From Algiphilus sp. (GTDB lineage Bacteria > Pseudomonadota > Gammaproteobacteria > Nevskiales > Nevskiaceae): a stretch of 64,000 bases of DNA. Under the pieces are notes generated by a model, which saw nothing but the letters and a program-made list of their open reading frames with translations, did not search any database and was not told the origin of the DNA. Shown here piece by piece: positions 24,512 through 32,614 of this stretch (the first letter of the stretch is position 1; every line of letters begins with the position of its first letter). The stretch lies in NCBI RefSeq assembly GCF_023145115.1, contig NZ_JAGLEJ010000040.1:62001-126000 (forward strand), written 5' to 3'. The position numbers and the translations under genes are program-made.

Positions 24512-25117
24512 ATGCGGCCCGCGTTGAGCGAAAACCCCTTCATCAAAGCCGAGTTCCTGCGCTCCTGCGCGCGTCACGAGCAGCTTCCGGCGGAGCCCGG
24601 GCGCGAGATCGCCTTTGCCGGCCGCTCCAACGCCGGCAAGTCGAGCGCGCTCAACCGCCTGTGCCAGCGCCGCAAGCTGGCGCGCACCAGCAAGACGCCC
24701 GGCCGAACGCAGCTGCTCAACCTGTTCAGCGTGCCGGGCGGCCATCTGGTGGACCTGCCGGGCTACGGCTACGCCAACGTGCCCGAGAAGGTGCGGCGCG
24801 AGTGGGGCGCGCTGGTCGGCGGCTACATCGCCGAGCGCGACAACCTGGTCGGCATCGCCCTGATCATGGATATCCGGCACCCGCTGACGCCGCACGACGA
24901 GCAGATGCTGCTCTGGGCCGAAGCGGCCGGCCGGCGCGTGCACGTGCTGCTCACCAAGGCCGACAAGCTGTCCTACGGCAAGGCGCGCAACGTCCAGCTG
25001 GGCGTCCAGCGCGAGCTGGGGGACAGCGCGACCAGCCAGGTGTTCTCGGCGATGAGCGGCCTGGGCGTCGAGGACGCGCAGGCCACCCTCGGCGCCTGGC
25101 TGACGCCCGCGACCTGA
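24512..25117 (+). CDS. engB: Ribosome biogenesis GTPase EngB/YihA
   Basis: Essential small GTPase of 201 residues that acts in 50S subunit assembly. G1 AFAGRSNAGKSSALN, G2 TPGRTQLLN, G3 LVDLPGYGYANV, G4 LLTKADKLS and G5 FSAMSGLG are all present in order. It faces polA with two small-RNA candidates between. The engB / small RNA / polA order matches the E. coli yihA-spf-polA locus. Confidence 0.96.
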   Translation: MRPALSENPFIKAEFLRSCARHEQLPAEPGREIAFAGRSNAGKSSALNRLCQRRKLARTSKTPGRTQLLNLFSVPGGHLVDLPGYGYANVPEKVRREWGALVGGYIAERDNLVGIALIMDIRHPLTPHDEQMLLWAEAAGRRVHVLLTKADKLSYGKARNVQLGVQRELGDSATSQVFSAMSGLGVEDAQATLGAWLTPAT

Positions 25118-25130
25118 CGGAGCCCGCGCG

Positions 25131-25252
25131 CAAACAAAAGTGCCGGGCGATTCGGGGGAAATCGCCCGGCAGCATTCCGGCTTCGGGGGGATGCCGGACT
25201 CTGTCCAGGGAGTGGAGACAGAGGAGCGTCAAGGGGATAACGCTCACTGAAT
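25131..25252 (-). ncRNA. C-loop small RNA candidate, distal copy (sX13/Spot 42 locus)
   Basis: On the minus strand, downstream of polA, four consecutive hairpins fill ~115 bases: GAGCGT/ACGCTC (25224-25245), CTCTGTC/GACAGAG (25199-25223), TCCGGC/GCCGGA (25176-25198) and a terminator with a perfect 10-bp stem GCCGGGCGAT/ATCGCCCGGC (25142-25170) followed by CTTTTGTTT. In the RNA every loop is C-rich: UAUCCCCUUG, UCCACUCCCUG, AUCCCCCCGAA, UUCCCCCGA. Size, C-rich loops and position after polA resemble Xanthomonas sX13, which base-pairs with G-rich translation start regions. A second copy is at 25341-25458. Transcription is inferred, not seen. Confidence 0.78.
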
Positions 25253-25340
25253 CAGACACCCCTCGTCCCCCCGGGTTCCGCCACCGCGAAAATTTTTTCG
25301 CCGGATGCACAGCCAGAGCGGCAACTTTTTTCGAGCACAC

Positions 25341-25458
25341 AAAAAAGTGCCGGCCGACTCGGGGGAAATCGCCCGGCAGCGCTCCGGCTTGGGGGGATGC
25401 CGGACTCTGTCCAGGGAGTGGAGACAGAGGAGCGTCAAGGGGATAACGCTCACCGGAT
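25341..25458 (-). ncRNA. C-loop small RNA candidate, polA-proximal copy
   Basis: Second copy of the RNA above, closer to polA. Stems 1-3 are identical in sequence: GAGCGT/ACGCTC (25430-25451), CTCTGTC/GACAGAG (25405-25429), TCCGGC/GCCGGA (25383-25404). The terminator (25349-25377) has a 9-bp stem with one G-G mismatch and ends in CTTTTTTG. Loops again carry runs of 3-6 C. Both copies are preceded by GTCTGAT four to five bases before stem 1, which could be part of the -10 region. Preservation of each stem in both copies indicates selection on structure. Confidence 0.78.
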
Positions 25459-25570
25459 CAGACAGGGCCCCGGCCGCCCGGTTCCCCGGATGCGAACGAA
25501 AATCTGCTCCCGAAGGGCCATTCCGGCGCAGAATCAGTCTAGAGGCCTGATTCGAAAAATTATTTTTATG

Positions 25571-28297
25571 TCAGGCGTGGGCCTCGTTCCAGCTCCGCCC
25601 GAAGCCGGGTTCGGCCAGCAGCGGCACGCGCAGCTCGGCGACGCCGCACATGCGCTCGGTCACTGCGGGCGCCGCATCGCGCAGCGCGCGCTCGGGCCCC
25701 TCGAAGACGAGCTCGTCATGCACCTGCATGATCATGCGCGCTTCCGGACATTCGCGACCGATCCAGGAGTGGATGTCGATCATCGCCAGCTTGATGAGAT
25801 CGGCGGCAGTGCCCTGCAGCGGCGCGTTGATGGCGGTGCGCTCGGCGTACTGACGCAGGTTGGCGTTGCGCGACGCGATGTTGGGGAGGTGCAGGCGCCG
25901 GCCCCAGGCGGTCTCGACGTAGCCCTGCTTGCGCCCCTTCTCGCGCTGCGCATCCATGTACGCCTTGACGCCCGGGTAGCGCGCGAAGAAGCGCTCGATG
26001 GTCTGCGCGGCCTCGTCGCGACCGATGCCGAGATTGCGCGCCAGCCCGAAGGCCGAGATACCGTAGATGAGCCCGAAGTTGATCGCCTTGGCGGCACGGC
26101 GCTGCTCGCCCGACACTTCGTCGAGCGGCGTGTCGAAGACTTCCGAGGCGGTGGCGCGGTGGATGTCCTGCCCGTCGCGAAAGGCCTTGATGAGGCGCTC
26201 GTCCTCGGAGAAGTGCGCCATCAGTCGCAGCTCGATCTGCGAGTAGTCGATGGCCATCAGCACGTTGCCGTCCTCGGCCACGAAGGCGTCGCGGATGCGG
26301 CGACCCTCGTCGGTACGGATGGGGATGTTCTGCAGATTGGGCTCGGAGGACGACAGCCGCCCGGTTGCGGTCGCCGCCTGGTGATAATGGGTGTGAATGC
26401 GGCCGGTGGCCGGATTGATCTTCCGCGGCAGCGCGTCGGCATAGGTGCCGCGCAGCTTGGAGAGGCCGCGCCACTCGACGATGCGCGCGGGCAACGCGTG
26501 GCGGTCGGCCAGCGCCTCCAGCGCCTCCTCGTTGGTGGACGGCGCGCCCTTGGGGGTCTTGCCCTGTACCGGCAGCTCGAGCTTCTCGAAGAGGATGCGC
26601 TGGAGCTGCTGCGCGGATGCCAGATTGAACTGCTCGCCGGCGAGATCCCAGCATTCCTGCTGCAGCGCGTCCATGCGCTTGCCGAACTCGCGGCTCACGC
26701 CCTCCAGCACACTGGCGTCGACGTGCACGCCGGCGCCCTCGATGGCGGCCAGCACCGGCACCAGCGGCATCTCGATGTCGCGGTAGACGCGCGCCAGCTT
26801 GTCGTCGGCCTCGACGCGCGGCCAGAGCCTGCCGTGCAGCTGCAGCGTGATGTCGGCATCCTCGCCGGCGTATTCGGCGGCACGGTCGACGGCCACCTGG
26901 TCGAAGGTGATCTGCTTCTTGCCCTTGCCGGCGATCTCGGTGTAGCTGATGGTCTTGTGGCCGAGCTCGGCCTCGGCCAGCGAATCCATGTCGTGCCGGC
27001 CGTTGGCATCCAGCACGTAGGACTGCAGCATGGTGTCGTGCACCACGCCGGCGAGTCGCACGCCCGCGCCGGCGAGCACGTTGATGTCGTACTTGAGGTT
27101 CTGGCCGACCTTCGGCCGGTCCGCGTCCTCGAGGATGGGCGCCAGGACCGGCTTGACGGTCTTCTCCCAGTCCAGCTGCTCGGGGGCCTCCATGCCGCTG
27201 TGCGCCAGCGGCAGGTACCAGGCCCTGCCCGGCGCGACCGCGAAGGACAGCCCGACCAGCGTCGCGCGCACCGATTCCAGGCTGTCGGTCTCGGTATCCA
27301 CGCAGATCAGCTCGGCGGCCTTCAGGGCGTCGACCAGCCCGTCCAGTGCATCGGGGTCGAGCACGGTGATGACCTCGGTGGCGCCGACCGGGGCCGGGGC
27401 CGCATCGGCGGCATCGCCGCCACCGGCACCGCCCTCGCGCAGCTCCTCCTGCCAGCGCCGGAAGCCGAGCTGCTCGTAGAGCGCCAGCAGGGTGTCGTTG
27501 TCGGCCGGGCCGCGCTCGAGCGCGTCCCAGCGCTGCTCGAGGGCGACGTCATCGCGCACCGTGGCCAGCTCGCGCGACAGCGGCAGCTGATCCGCAAACT
27601 CGCGCAGGCGCTCGCCGATCTTGCCCTTGATGCTGTCCTTCGCCGCCAGCAGCGCGTCGAGCGTGCCGTGCTCGTCGAGCCACTTGACCGCGGTCTTGGG
27701 CCCGACGCCGGGCACGCCGGGAATGTTGTCGGAGGTATCCCCCATCAGCGCCAGCCAGTCGACGATCTGCTCCGGTGTCACGCCGTACTTCTCGCGCACG
27801 CCGGCGGGGTCGTAGGTGACCTGCTTCATGGTGTCGAGCAGCTTCACGCGCTCGTCCACCAGCTGGGCGAGGTCCTTGTCGCCGCTGACGATGAGCACCT
27901 CGGCGCCGTCGGCCGACGCCTGCCGCGACAGGGTGGCGATGACGTCGTCGGCCTCGAAGCCGTCGATCTGCAGCAGCGGCACCCCGAGTGCCTGGATGAT
28001 CTCCTTCAGCGGCCCGAATTGCGATTCCAGATCCTCCGGCACCGGCGGCCGGTTGGCCTTGTACTCGGCATAGAGGTCGTTGCGGAAGGTCTTGCCGCGC
28101 GGATCGAAGATCACCACCACGCGGTTGCTGTGGTAGTCGGCGAACAGCTTCTTGAGCATGTTCGTCATGCCGTAGATGGCGCCGGTGGGCATGCCGTCCG
28201 GCGCGTTCAGCGGCGGCAGCGCGTGGTAGGCGCGGTACAGCCAGGACGAGCCGTCGACCAGGATCAGCGGCTGGCTCGACGCGCCCGCCTCAGCCAT
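25571..28297 (-). CDS. polA: DNA polymerase I
   Basis: A 908-residue enzyme. The N-terminal 5'-3' exonuclease contains ILVDGSSWLYRAYHALP, IDGFEADDVIATL and SGDKDLAQLV. The 3'-5' proofreading domain retains its acidic motif in ICVDTETDSLE. Polymerase motifs A (MAIDYSQIELRLMAHFS), B (RRAAKAINFGLIYGISAFGL) and C (MQVHDELVFE) are intact. ATG at 28297 overlaps the lysA stop by eight bases, so polA is the last gene of an lptM-lysA-polA operon. Two small-RNA candidates follow it. Confidence 0.97.
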   Translation of the reverse strand: MAEAGASSQPLILVDGSSWLYRAYHALPPLNAPDGMPTGAIYGMTNMLKKLFADYHSNRVVVIFDPRGKTFRNDLYAEYKANRPPVPEDLESQFGPLKEIIQALGVPLLQIDGFEADDVIATLSRQASADGAEVLIVSGDKDLAQLVDERVKLLDTMKQVTYDPAGVREKYGVTPEQIVDWLALMGDTSDNIPGVPGVGPKTAVKWLDEHGTLDALLAAKDSIKGKIGERLREFADQLPLSRELATVRDDVALEQRWDALERGPADNDTLLALYEQLGFRRWQEELREGGAGGGDAADAAPAPVGATEVITVLDPDALDGLVDALKAAELICVDTETDSLESVRATLVGLSFAVAPGRAWYLPLAHSGMEAPEQLDWEKTVKPVLAPILEDADRPKVGQNLKYDINVLAGAGVRLAGVVHDTMLQSYVLDANGRHDMDSLAEAELGHKTISYTEIAGKGKKQITFDQVAVDRAAEYAGEDADITLQLHGRLWPRVEADDKLARVYRDIEMPLVPVLAAIEGAGVHVDASVLEGVSREFGKRMDALQQECWDLAGEQFNLASAQQLQRILFEKLELPVQGKTPKGAPSTNEEALEALADRHALPARIVEWRGLSKLRGTYADALPRKINPATGRIHTHYHQAATATGRLSSSEPNLQNIPIRTDEGRRIRDAFVAEDGNVLMAIDYSQIELRLMAHFSEDERLIKAFRDGQDIHRATASEVFDTPLDEVSGEQRRAAKAINFGLIYGISAFGLARNLGIGRDEAAQTIERFFARYPGVKAYMDAQREKGRKQGYVETAWGRRLHLPNIASRNANLRQYAERTAINAPLQGTAADLIKLAMIDIHSWIGRECPEARMIMQVHDELVFEGPERALRDAAPAVTERMCGVAELRVPLLAEPGFGRSWNEAHA

Positions 28298-29561
28298 CGG
28301 TGCGCTCCGGCAGCAGCTGCTCGCCGCGCAGCAGCTCGTCCATCGACTCGCGCGCCCGCGCCAGATGCACCCGGTCGCCGTCGACCAGGATCTCGGCCGG
28401 ACGCGGGCGGCTGTTGTAGTTCGATGCCATGACGAAACCATAGGCGCCCGCGCCGCGCACGGCCAGCAGGTCCCCCTCGCGCAGCGCCAGCGGGCGCTGC
28501 CTGCCGAGGAAGTCGCCGGTCTCGCAGACCGGGCCGACGATGTCGTAGAGGTACTGCGGGTCGGTGCCGTCGTGCGGCGTCACCGCGACGATGTCCTGCC
28601 AGGCGTCGTAGAGCGCCGGGCGCAGCAGATCGTTCATCGCCGCGTCGACCACGGCGAAGCGCCGGTCGGCGGTCGGCTTCAGGTACTGCACGCGCGTCAG
28701 CAGGATGCCGGCGTTGGCCGCGATGGCGCGGCCGGGCTCCAGATGCACCGCCAGTCCGCAGGCGGCCAGCTTCGGCCGCAGGCGCGCCGCGTACTCGGCC
28801 GGGGACGGTGGCAGCTCGTCGCCGTAGCGCACGCCCAGACCGCCGCCGATGTCCAGATGCGCCAGCGCGATGCCGTCCGCGCGCAACCGGTCCACCAGCG
28901 CCAGCAGCCGGTCCAGCGCATCCTCGACCGGCGACAGGTCCAGCAGCTGCGACCCGATGTGGCAGGCCAGGCCGACGATGCGCAGACCGGCGCGCTGCGC
29001 GGCCTCGCGGTACAGCGCCGGCGCGTCGTCGATGGCGATGCCGAACTTGTTCTGCTTCAGGCCGGTGGAGATGTAGGGATGCGTGCGCGGGTCGACGTCC
29101 GGATTCACGCGCAGCGCCACCGGCGCGGTCACGCCCGCCTCCTGCGCCACGCGGTCCAGCAGCGCCAGCTCGGCCACGGACTCGACGTTGAAGCAGCCGA
29201 TGCCCGCCTCCAGCGCCGCGCGCATCTCGTCGGCCGACTTGCCGACGCCCGAGAACACCACCCCGGCCGGGTCGCCGCCCGCGCGCAGCACGCGCGCCAG
29301 CTCGCCGCCCGAGACGATGTCGAAGCCGCTGCCCAGCCGCGCCAGCGTCTGCAGCACGGCCAGATTCGAATTCGCCTTCACCGCGTAGCACACGCGATGC
29401 GGCAGCCCCTCGAAGGCGCTGTCGAAGGCGCGGTAGTGACGCGCCAGCGCCGCGCGCGAATACACGTAGAGCGGCGTGCCGAAGCGCTCGGCCAGCGCAT
29501 CGCAGGCCATGTCCTCGGCGTGCAGCACGCCGCTGCGGAGCGTGAAGGCGTCCTCAGCCAT
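28290..29561 (-). CDS. lysA: Diaminopimelate decarboxylase
   Basis: PLP-dependent fold III decarboxylase of 423 residues that makes L-lysine from meso-diaminopimelate. The PLP lysine is in [13 protein letters not shown] near residue 55. [43 protein letters not shown], the glycine-rich [11 protein letters not shown] and the CETGDFLGR substrate Cys motif are conserved. It overlaps lptM by eight bases and polA by eight bases. Confidence 0.96.
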   Translation of the reverse strand: MAEDAFTLRSGVLHAEDMACDALAERFGTPLYVYSRAALARHYRAFDSAFEGLPHRVCYAVKANSNLAVLQTLARLGSGFDIVSGGELARVLRAGGDPAGVVFSGVGKSADEMRAALEAGIGCFNVESVAELALLDRVAQEAGVTAPVALRVNPDVDPRTHPYISTGLKQNKFGIAIDDAPALYREAAQRAGLRIVGLACHIGSQLLDLSPVEDALDRLLALVDRLRADGIALAHLDIGGGLGVRYGDELPPSPAEYAARLRPKLAACGLAVHLEPGRAIAANAGILLTRVQYLKPTADRRFAVVDAAMNDLLRPALYDAWQDIVAVTPHDGTDPQYLYDIVGPVCETGDFLGRQRPLALREGDLLAVRGAGAYGFVMASNYNSRPRPAEILVDGDRVHLARARESMDELLRGEQLLPERTDG

Positions 29562-29757
29562 TGGCGTCACCATCCCTGGTGTCGTCGTCCTCCGGCTCGC
29601 CGGCATCTTCCGCCTGCCCGTCGCTGGCGGTGTCGTCGGCATCCTCCAGCACATCGCTGCGCTCCGGCGCATTGCCGGGCAGGTAGAGATCACCGGACTG
29701 ACCGCAGCCGGCGATCAGCAGCAGCGGGAGCAGCAGAAGCAGAAGCGGGCGAGGCAT
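29554..29757 (-). CDS. lptM: LPS translocon maturation lipoprotein LptM (YifL-like)
   Basis: A 67-residue lipoprotein: MPRPLLLLLLPLLLIAGCGQSGDLYLPGN, with lipobox IAGC and the conserved CGQxGxLYLP ending of the family. The C-terminal 40 residues are an acidic Asp/Glu-rich tail. LptM assists disulfide maturation of LptD at the outer membrane, and the gene lies before lysA in most gammaproteobacteria, as here. The start at 29757 gives the standard signal peptide. Confidence 0.9.
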   Translation of the reverse strand: MPRPLLLLLLPLLLIAGCGQSGDLYLPGNAPERSDVLEDADDTASDGQAEDAGEPEDDDTRDGDANG

Positions 29758-29824
29758 CGCACGGGGTCGGCTCAAGGGGCCGGAGAGTGTAGCGCGCCGG
29801 CGTCGGCGCACCCTCCGCCGACAG

Positions 29825-30091
29825 CTAGTCGTAGTGACTCCAGAGTCTCAGCACCTTGACGATGCGATCCTGCTCCAGCACCTGGTACACCAGCCGGTGC
29901 TGGATGTTGATCCGCCGGGAATAGGCTCCGGAGAGATCACCGACGAGCTTCTCGAAGGGAGGCGGGCGCTGGAACGGGTCGTTCGCCAGGATCGTGAGCA
30001 GTTCCTGGGCCTTCGGCTTCAGCCCGCTCGCGGCCAGCTTCTTCGCATCCTTCTGTGCCTGCCTGGTGTAGACCAGACGCCAGGTCACCAA
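29825..30091 (-). CDS. yoeB: YoeB-type mRNA endonuclease toxin
   Basis: RelE-superfamily toxin of 88 residues, the usual YoeB length. WRLVYTRQAQKDAKKL begins the fold; PFEKLVGDLSGAYSRRINIQHRLVYQV carries the catalytic Glu and Arg; the protein ends LRLWSHYD with the essential His-Tyr. It cleaves mRNA on the ribosome when free of its antitoxin. The start overlaps the antitoxin stop by seven bases. All known active-site residues are present, so it is likely functional. Confidence 0.93.
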   Translation of the reverse strand: MVTWRLVYTRQAQKDAKKLAASGLKPKAQELLTILANDPFQRPPPFEKLVGDLSGAYSRRINIQHRLVYQVLEQDRIVKVLRLWSHYD

Positions 30092-30327
30092 TCAAGGTCC
30101 CGGGCGCAGTCGTCGACCGGCGTATCCATGCCCTCGCGAATCGACTCGCGCATGCCGGGGACCGACAGCAGATGCAGCGTCTCCTGGATAGCCTCCCAGT
30201 CCTCCTCGGACACCAGAACCGCCTTGTTCCGCTTGCCGGTGATCAGCAACGGCTGGTGCGACACGGCCGCCTCGTCGATCAACCGGTACAGGTTCGCCCG
30301 CGCCTCACTGGCCGTTATCGCCGCCAT
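30085..30327 (-). CDS. yefM: YefM/Phd-family antitoxin
   Basis: An 80-residue antitoxin beginning MAAITASEARANLYRLIDE, the typical Phd/YefM DNA-binding N-terminus. The central PLLITGKRNKAVLVSEEDWEAI is conserved and the acidic C-terminus (GMDTPVDDCARDLDW) would wrap the toxin. An in-frame GTG at 30333 is an alternative start; neither has a strong ribosome-binding site. It binds YoeB and represses the operon, probably through the inverted repeat at 30360-30375. Confidence 0.92.
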   Translation of the reverse strand: MAAITASEARANLYRLIDEAAVSHQPLLITGKRNKAVLVSEEDWEAIQETLHLLSVPGMRESIREGMDTPVDDCARDLDW

Positions 30328-30359
30328 CTCCACATTCCACGGTGTTCCTCGACATCAAT

Positions 30360-30375
30360 GTACGCAATAACGTAC
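30360..30375. promoter_or_regulatory. Candidate YefM-YoeB operator
   Basis: GTACG-CAATAA-CGTAC is a perfect inverted repeat about 33 bases upstream of the antitoxin start, in a local AT-rich stretch. YefM-type operators are palindromes with a GTAC core overlapping the promoter, so the position and sequence fit autoregulation. Binding is inferred. Confidence 0.5.
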
Positions 30376-30522
30376 GTGCGTCAAGTCGCGCATGCCCAGA
30401 CCTCAGCACATCGGGAGGTCGGAAGAAGCGGGATGAATTGGATGGCGTGCATCGCTCCATGCCGTCGTGACCGCGCGTGAGTGCGTACATCTCCCCCGTA
30501 TCCCTACCGCACAGGATTGCGG

Positions 30523-30948
30523 CTAAGGACTGACACGGTCGACCTCGAAGAACACCCCATCCCAGACCAGATAACCGCTGCCGCCGTCCACCTTGATGAG
30601 CATCGCTGCCGGGGACGCCCATTCCGACGGACAGCCGACGCGCAGCACCTCGACCGCATCTCCCTCCAGCTCCAGGGCCGCGAACGACGCCCGGTACAGC
30701 GACCGGAACGCGTCCTCGTCGACCGACTCGACCCGGAACGCGGGGGCGCCGCAGGTTGTGCCGCGAAAGGCGACGCGTTCCTCAGCGTAGAACGCCCGCG
30801 CACCGAACCATGCCTCGGCCTCATCCACGCCCATCGCACTGATGCCCGGAAACCGCGCGCCCGTCACTTCCCACTCGCCGACATACCACTGGCTCGCGCA
30901 GCCGGAGACGAAGAGCACCAACAGCATCAAGCAGGCGTAGCGCGTCAC
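30523..30948 (-). CDS. Putative lipoprotein, unknown function
   Basis: A 141-residue protein with a lipoprotein signal peptide (YACLMLLVLFVSGCAS; lipobox VSGC). The mature part opens WYVGEWEVTGARFPGISAMG, reads as a small beta-rich domain and ends DGVFFEVDRVSP; two further cysteines (TTCGAP, RVGCPS) may pair. The opening GxWxV pattern recalls lipocalin-like lipoproteins, but I do not recognise the family. It lies 14 bases after the DUF2059 gene on the same strand and is probably co-transcribed with it. Confidence 0.7.
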   Translation of the reverse strand: MTRYACLMLLVLFVSGCASQWYVGEWEVTGARFPGISAMGVDEAEAWFGARAFYAEERVAFRGTTCGAPAFRVESVDEDAFRSLYRASFAALELEGDAVEVLRVGCPSEWASPAAMLIKVDGGSGYLVWDGVFFEVDRVSP

Positions 30949-30962
30949 CGGCCGGTCCGCAA

Positions 30963-31469
30963 TCAGAGCTCCGGTACCTCAATGCCCTCTTCTTCGAGCC
31001 GCTTCAACGCCCGTTCCGAAATTTTTGGAGCAAGACGACGCCCCCAACTCTGACCAGCCTGCATCGACTCCTGCACCACCTGGGGCATTACCCGAACCGT
31101 CTTCTTCCCCACTTCCGTGTCGTAGAAAGCTGACAACTCTTCCAGCTCCCCCAACGTGAAGTATCTGTCGTATATCGGGTACATCAGCTTATAGAACGAA
31201 TCGCCCTCGAGCAGTTCCTCTCGCACAACCGCATTTGCCTCGTCCTCAAGTATCTGGAAGGCTTCAGGCGGCACATCAGGCCGGGCCTGCCGAAGCGCCT
31301 GGGCCATTTGCTGCGTCATCATTTGCGAGAACATCTCACCCAGCTGCACCGCGCCCGTTTTCCGCACCAATTCCTTGATCACCCCCCTCTTCTCGGCACT
31401 CACCTCGCTCGCCTGGGATGCGCCCGAAAGCGAAAAGACAATAACGCCCACGATCACTAGAACACGCAT
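30963..31469 (-). CDS. DUF2059-family exported protein
   Basis: A 168-residue protein with a signal peptide (VLVIVGVIVFSLSGASQA). The rest is helical and matches DUF2059 in its most typical part: YPIYDRYFTLGELEELSAFYDTEVGKK followed by PQVVQESMQAGQSWG. These proteins are periplasmic and uncharacterised. GC content is lower than in the surrounding genes. It probably forms a unit with the lipoprotein downstream. Confidence 0.82.
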   Translation of the reverse strand: MRVLVIVGVIVFSLSGASQASEVSAEKRGVIKELVRKTGAVQLGEMFSQMMTQQMAQALRQARPDVPPEAFQILEDEANAVVREELLEGDSFYKLMYPIYDRYFTLGELEELSAFYDTEVGKKTVRVMPQVVQESMQAGQSWGRRLAPKISERALKRLEEEGIEVPEL

Positions 31470-31512
31470 GATAACCTCATGACATGGAATTAATATCGGC
31501 GCGAAAATTTAT

Positions 31513-31538
31513 CACAGCTTTGGAGCTGCGAAGCTGTG
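31513..31538 (-). terminator. Possible intrinsic terminator
   Basis: CACAGCTT (31513-31520) and AAGCTGTG (31531-31538) form an 8-bp stem with a 10-base loop. On the minus strand it is followed by ATAAATTTT. It lies 34 bases past the full-length end of the small gene at 31572-32000 and could end its transcript; the U-run is weak. Confidence 0.4.
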
Positions 31539-31571
31539 GGGGAATTGCCCAGCAATCGCACCTTGCTAAGG

Positions 31572-32000
31572 TTAATACCTGAACATTGGCTTAACCTTGT
31601 CGTCGAAATACCACGTATTCAGAAGTCACCCATTTTCTGGTTTGTAGAAAACGAACCTCCAAAACATGAGATGCTTCTCATATTTTTGCATATAAACATA
31701 CTGGACCAATGACTCACCGAGCATTTCCTCTTCGACAAAATCGAACCCAAGAGGCTTCCCGAACCTTTGAGATATAGCTGGAAGCTGCATATCAATCTGA
31801 CTCAACTGGGCATCAAATTCAGCGACTGGCACCACCGTGTACGGTCGGAGTTGCATCAAGCCGTCTTTCATATTTGCATCGTTGACTTGGGACATTACAG
31901 ACTCAGCCAGCTCTCTAGCTTCCGCCTTAGTAGATAGGGACTCAGTAGCGATTGAATAGGAGGATACAACGAGTAAAAATACCCCTGTCACAAACTTCAT
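31572..32000 (-). pseudogene. Small exported protein gene with in-frame UGA near the 3' end
   Basis: From ATG 32000 the frame encodes a signal peptide (KFVTGVFLLVVSSYSIATE) and ~105 mature residues, ending FWRFVFYKPENG at TGA 31626-31628. Past that codon the frame stays open for 17 codons and reads LLNTWYFDDKVKPMFRY before TAA at 31572. The continuation NGW-LLNTWYFDDKV is what is expected at the end of small periplasmic proteins of this type, so the UGA most likely replaced a UGG Trp codon. The shortened product of 124 residues may still be made. Codon use is AT-richer than in the neighbours. Function is unknown. Confidence 0.6.
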
Positions 32001-32614
32001 CTAATACTCCTTAGACTCAAGAACCAAGTGCAACACCGAGATCACATGTGGCTAAGGTGTTGCGATGACAAGAAGAAGCTACCGCCATTCACGAGCAGCA
32101 GGCCCTTTACATTCTCTGAATTGACCTGAGCCCGTATTTCAACGCCAAGTACCATATGAAAGCCTCTCCACAAACCTTCGACAGTGATTAAGGGGACGCC
32201 GGCCAATTGTCGAGAGGCGCACGTGTCCGCATATCACTCGATGAGCGCATTTTCCCGAATCGCATTACCTTCAAGAAAATGCAGCCATTAATCAATAAAT
32301 TAACGGTTGCGCGAAGCGCCTTGCTGCAAGGTCGGAACACCGTGGCTGGCGGGCCGCTGATATACGGAAGGCAACTCGTACAGGGAAATACGAGCCAGGG
32401 CCGACCGAGGCCGGGCACGAGCTTGGATGTGAACATGGCTCGGTTATCTGGCAACGCACACGCATATCCCCCGATCCGGGCGTACGTCGATCTGCCATGA
32501 ACCGTACTATTTTCCTTCCGCGCACTCACGTCCGGTAACGCGGTGGGGCGCGCTTGCTGCGAGGCTCCGCTGCGCCGACAATCCCGCGCCGATCCCTGAC
32601 CTGCGAATCCGTTG
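32001..32614. other. Intergenic stretch without supported genes
   Basis: About 610 bases of lower GC between two divergent genes. Both strands carry open stretches of ~100 codons (32207-32500 plus; 32188-32529 minus), but they lie antisense to each other, neither has a ribosome-binding site, and neither product resembles a known protein. An AT-rich segment near 32285-32305 could hold a promoter. Otherwise nothing recognisable is seen. Confidence 0.5.

Noticed and set aside
25397..28432. 1,011-codon plus-strand open frame across polA
   Set aside because: Antisense shadow of polA without protein-like features; polA motifs are all on the minus strand.
31626..31628. Selenocysteine UGA
   Set aside because: The expected residue is Trp, no SECIS-like hairpin follows directly, and the protein type is not a selenoprotein.
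32188..32529. Small genes on either strand of the 32-kb intergenic stretch
   Set aside because: The frames are antisense to each other, lack ribosome-binding sites and known domains, and neither can be preferred.
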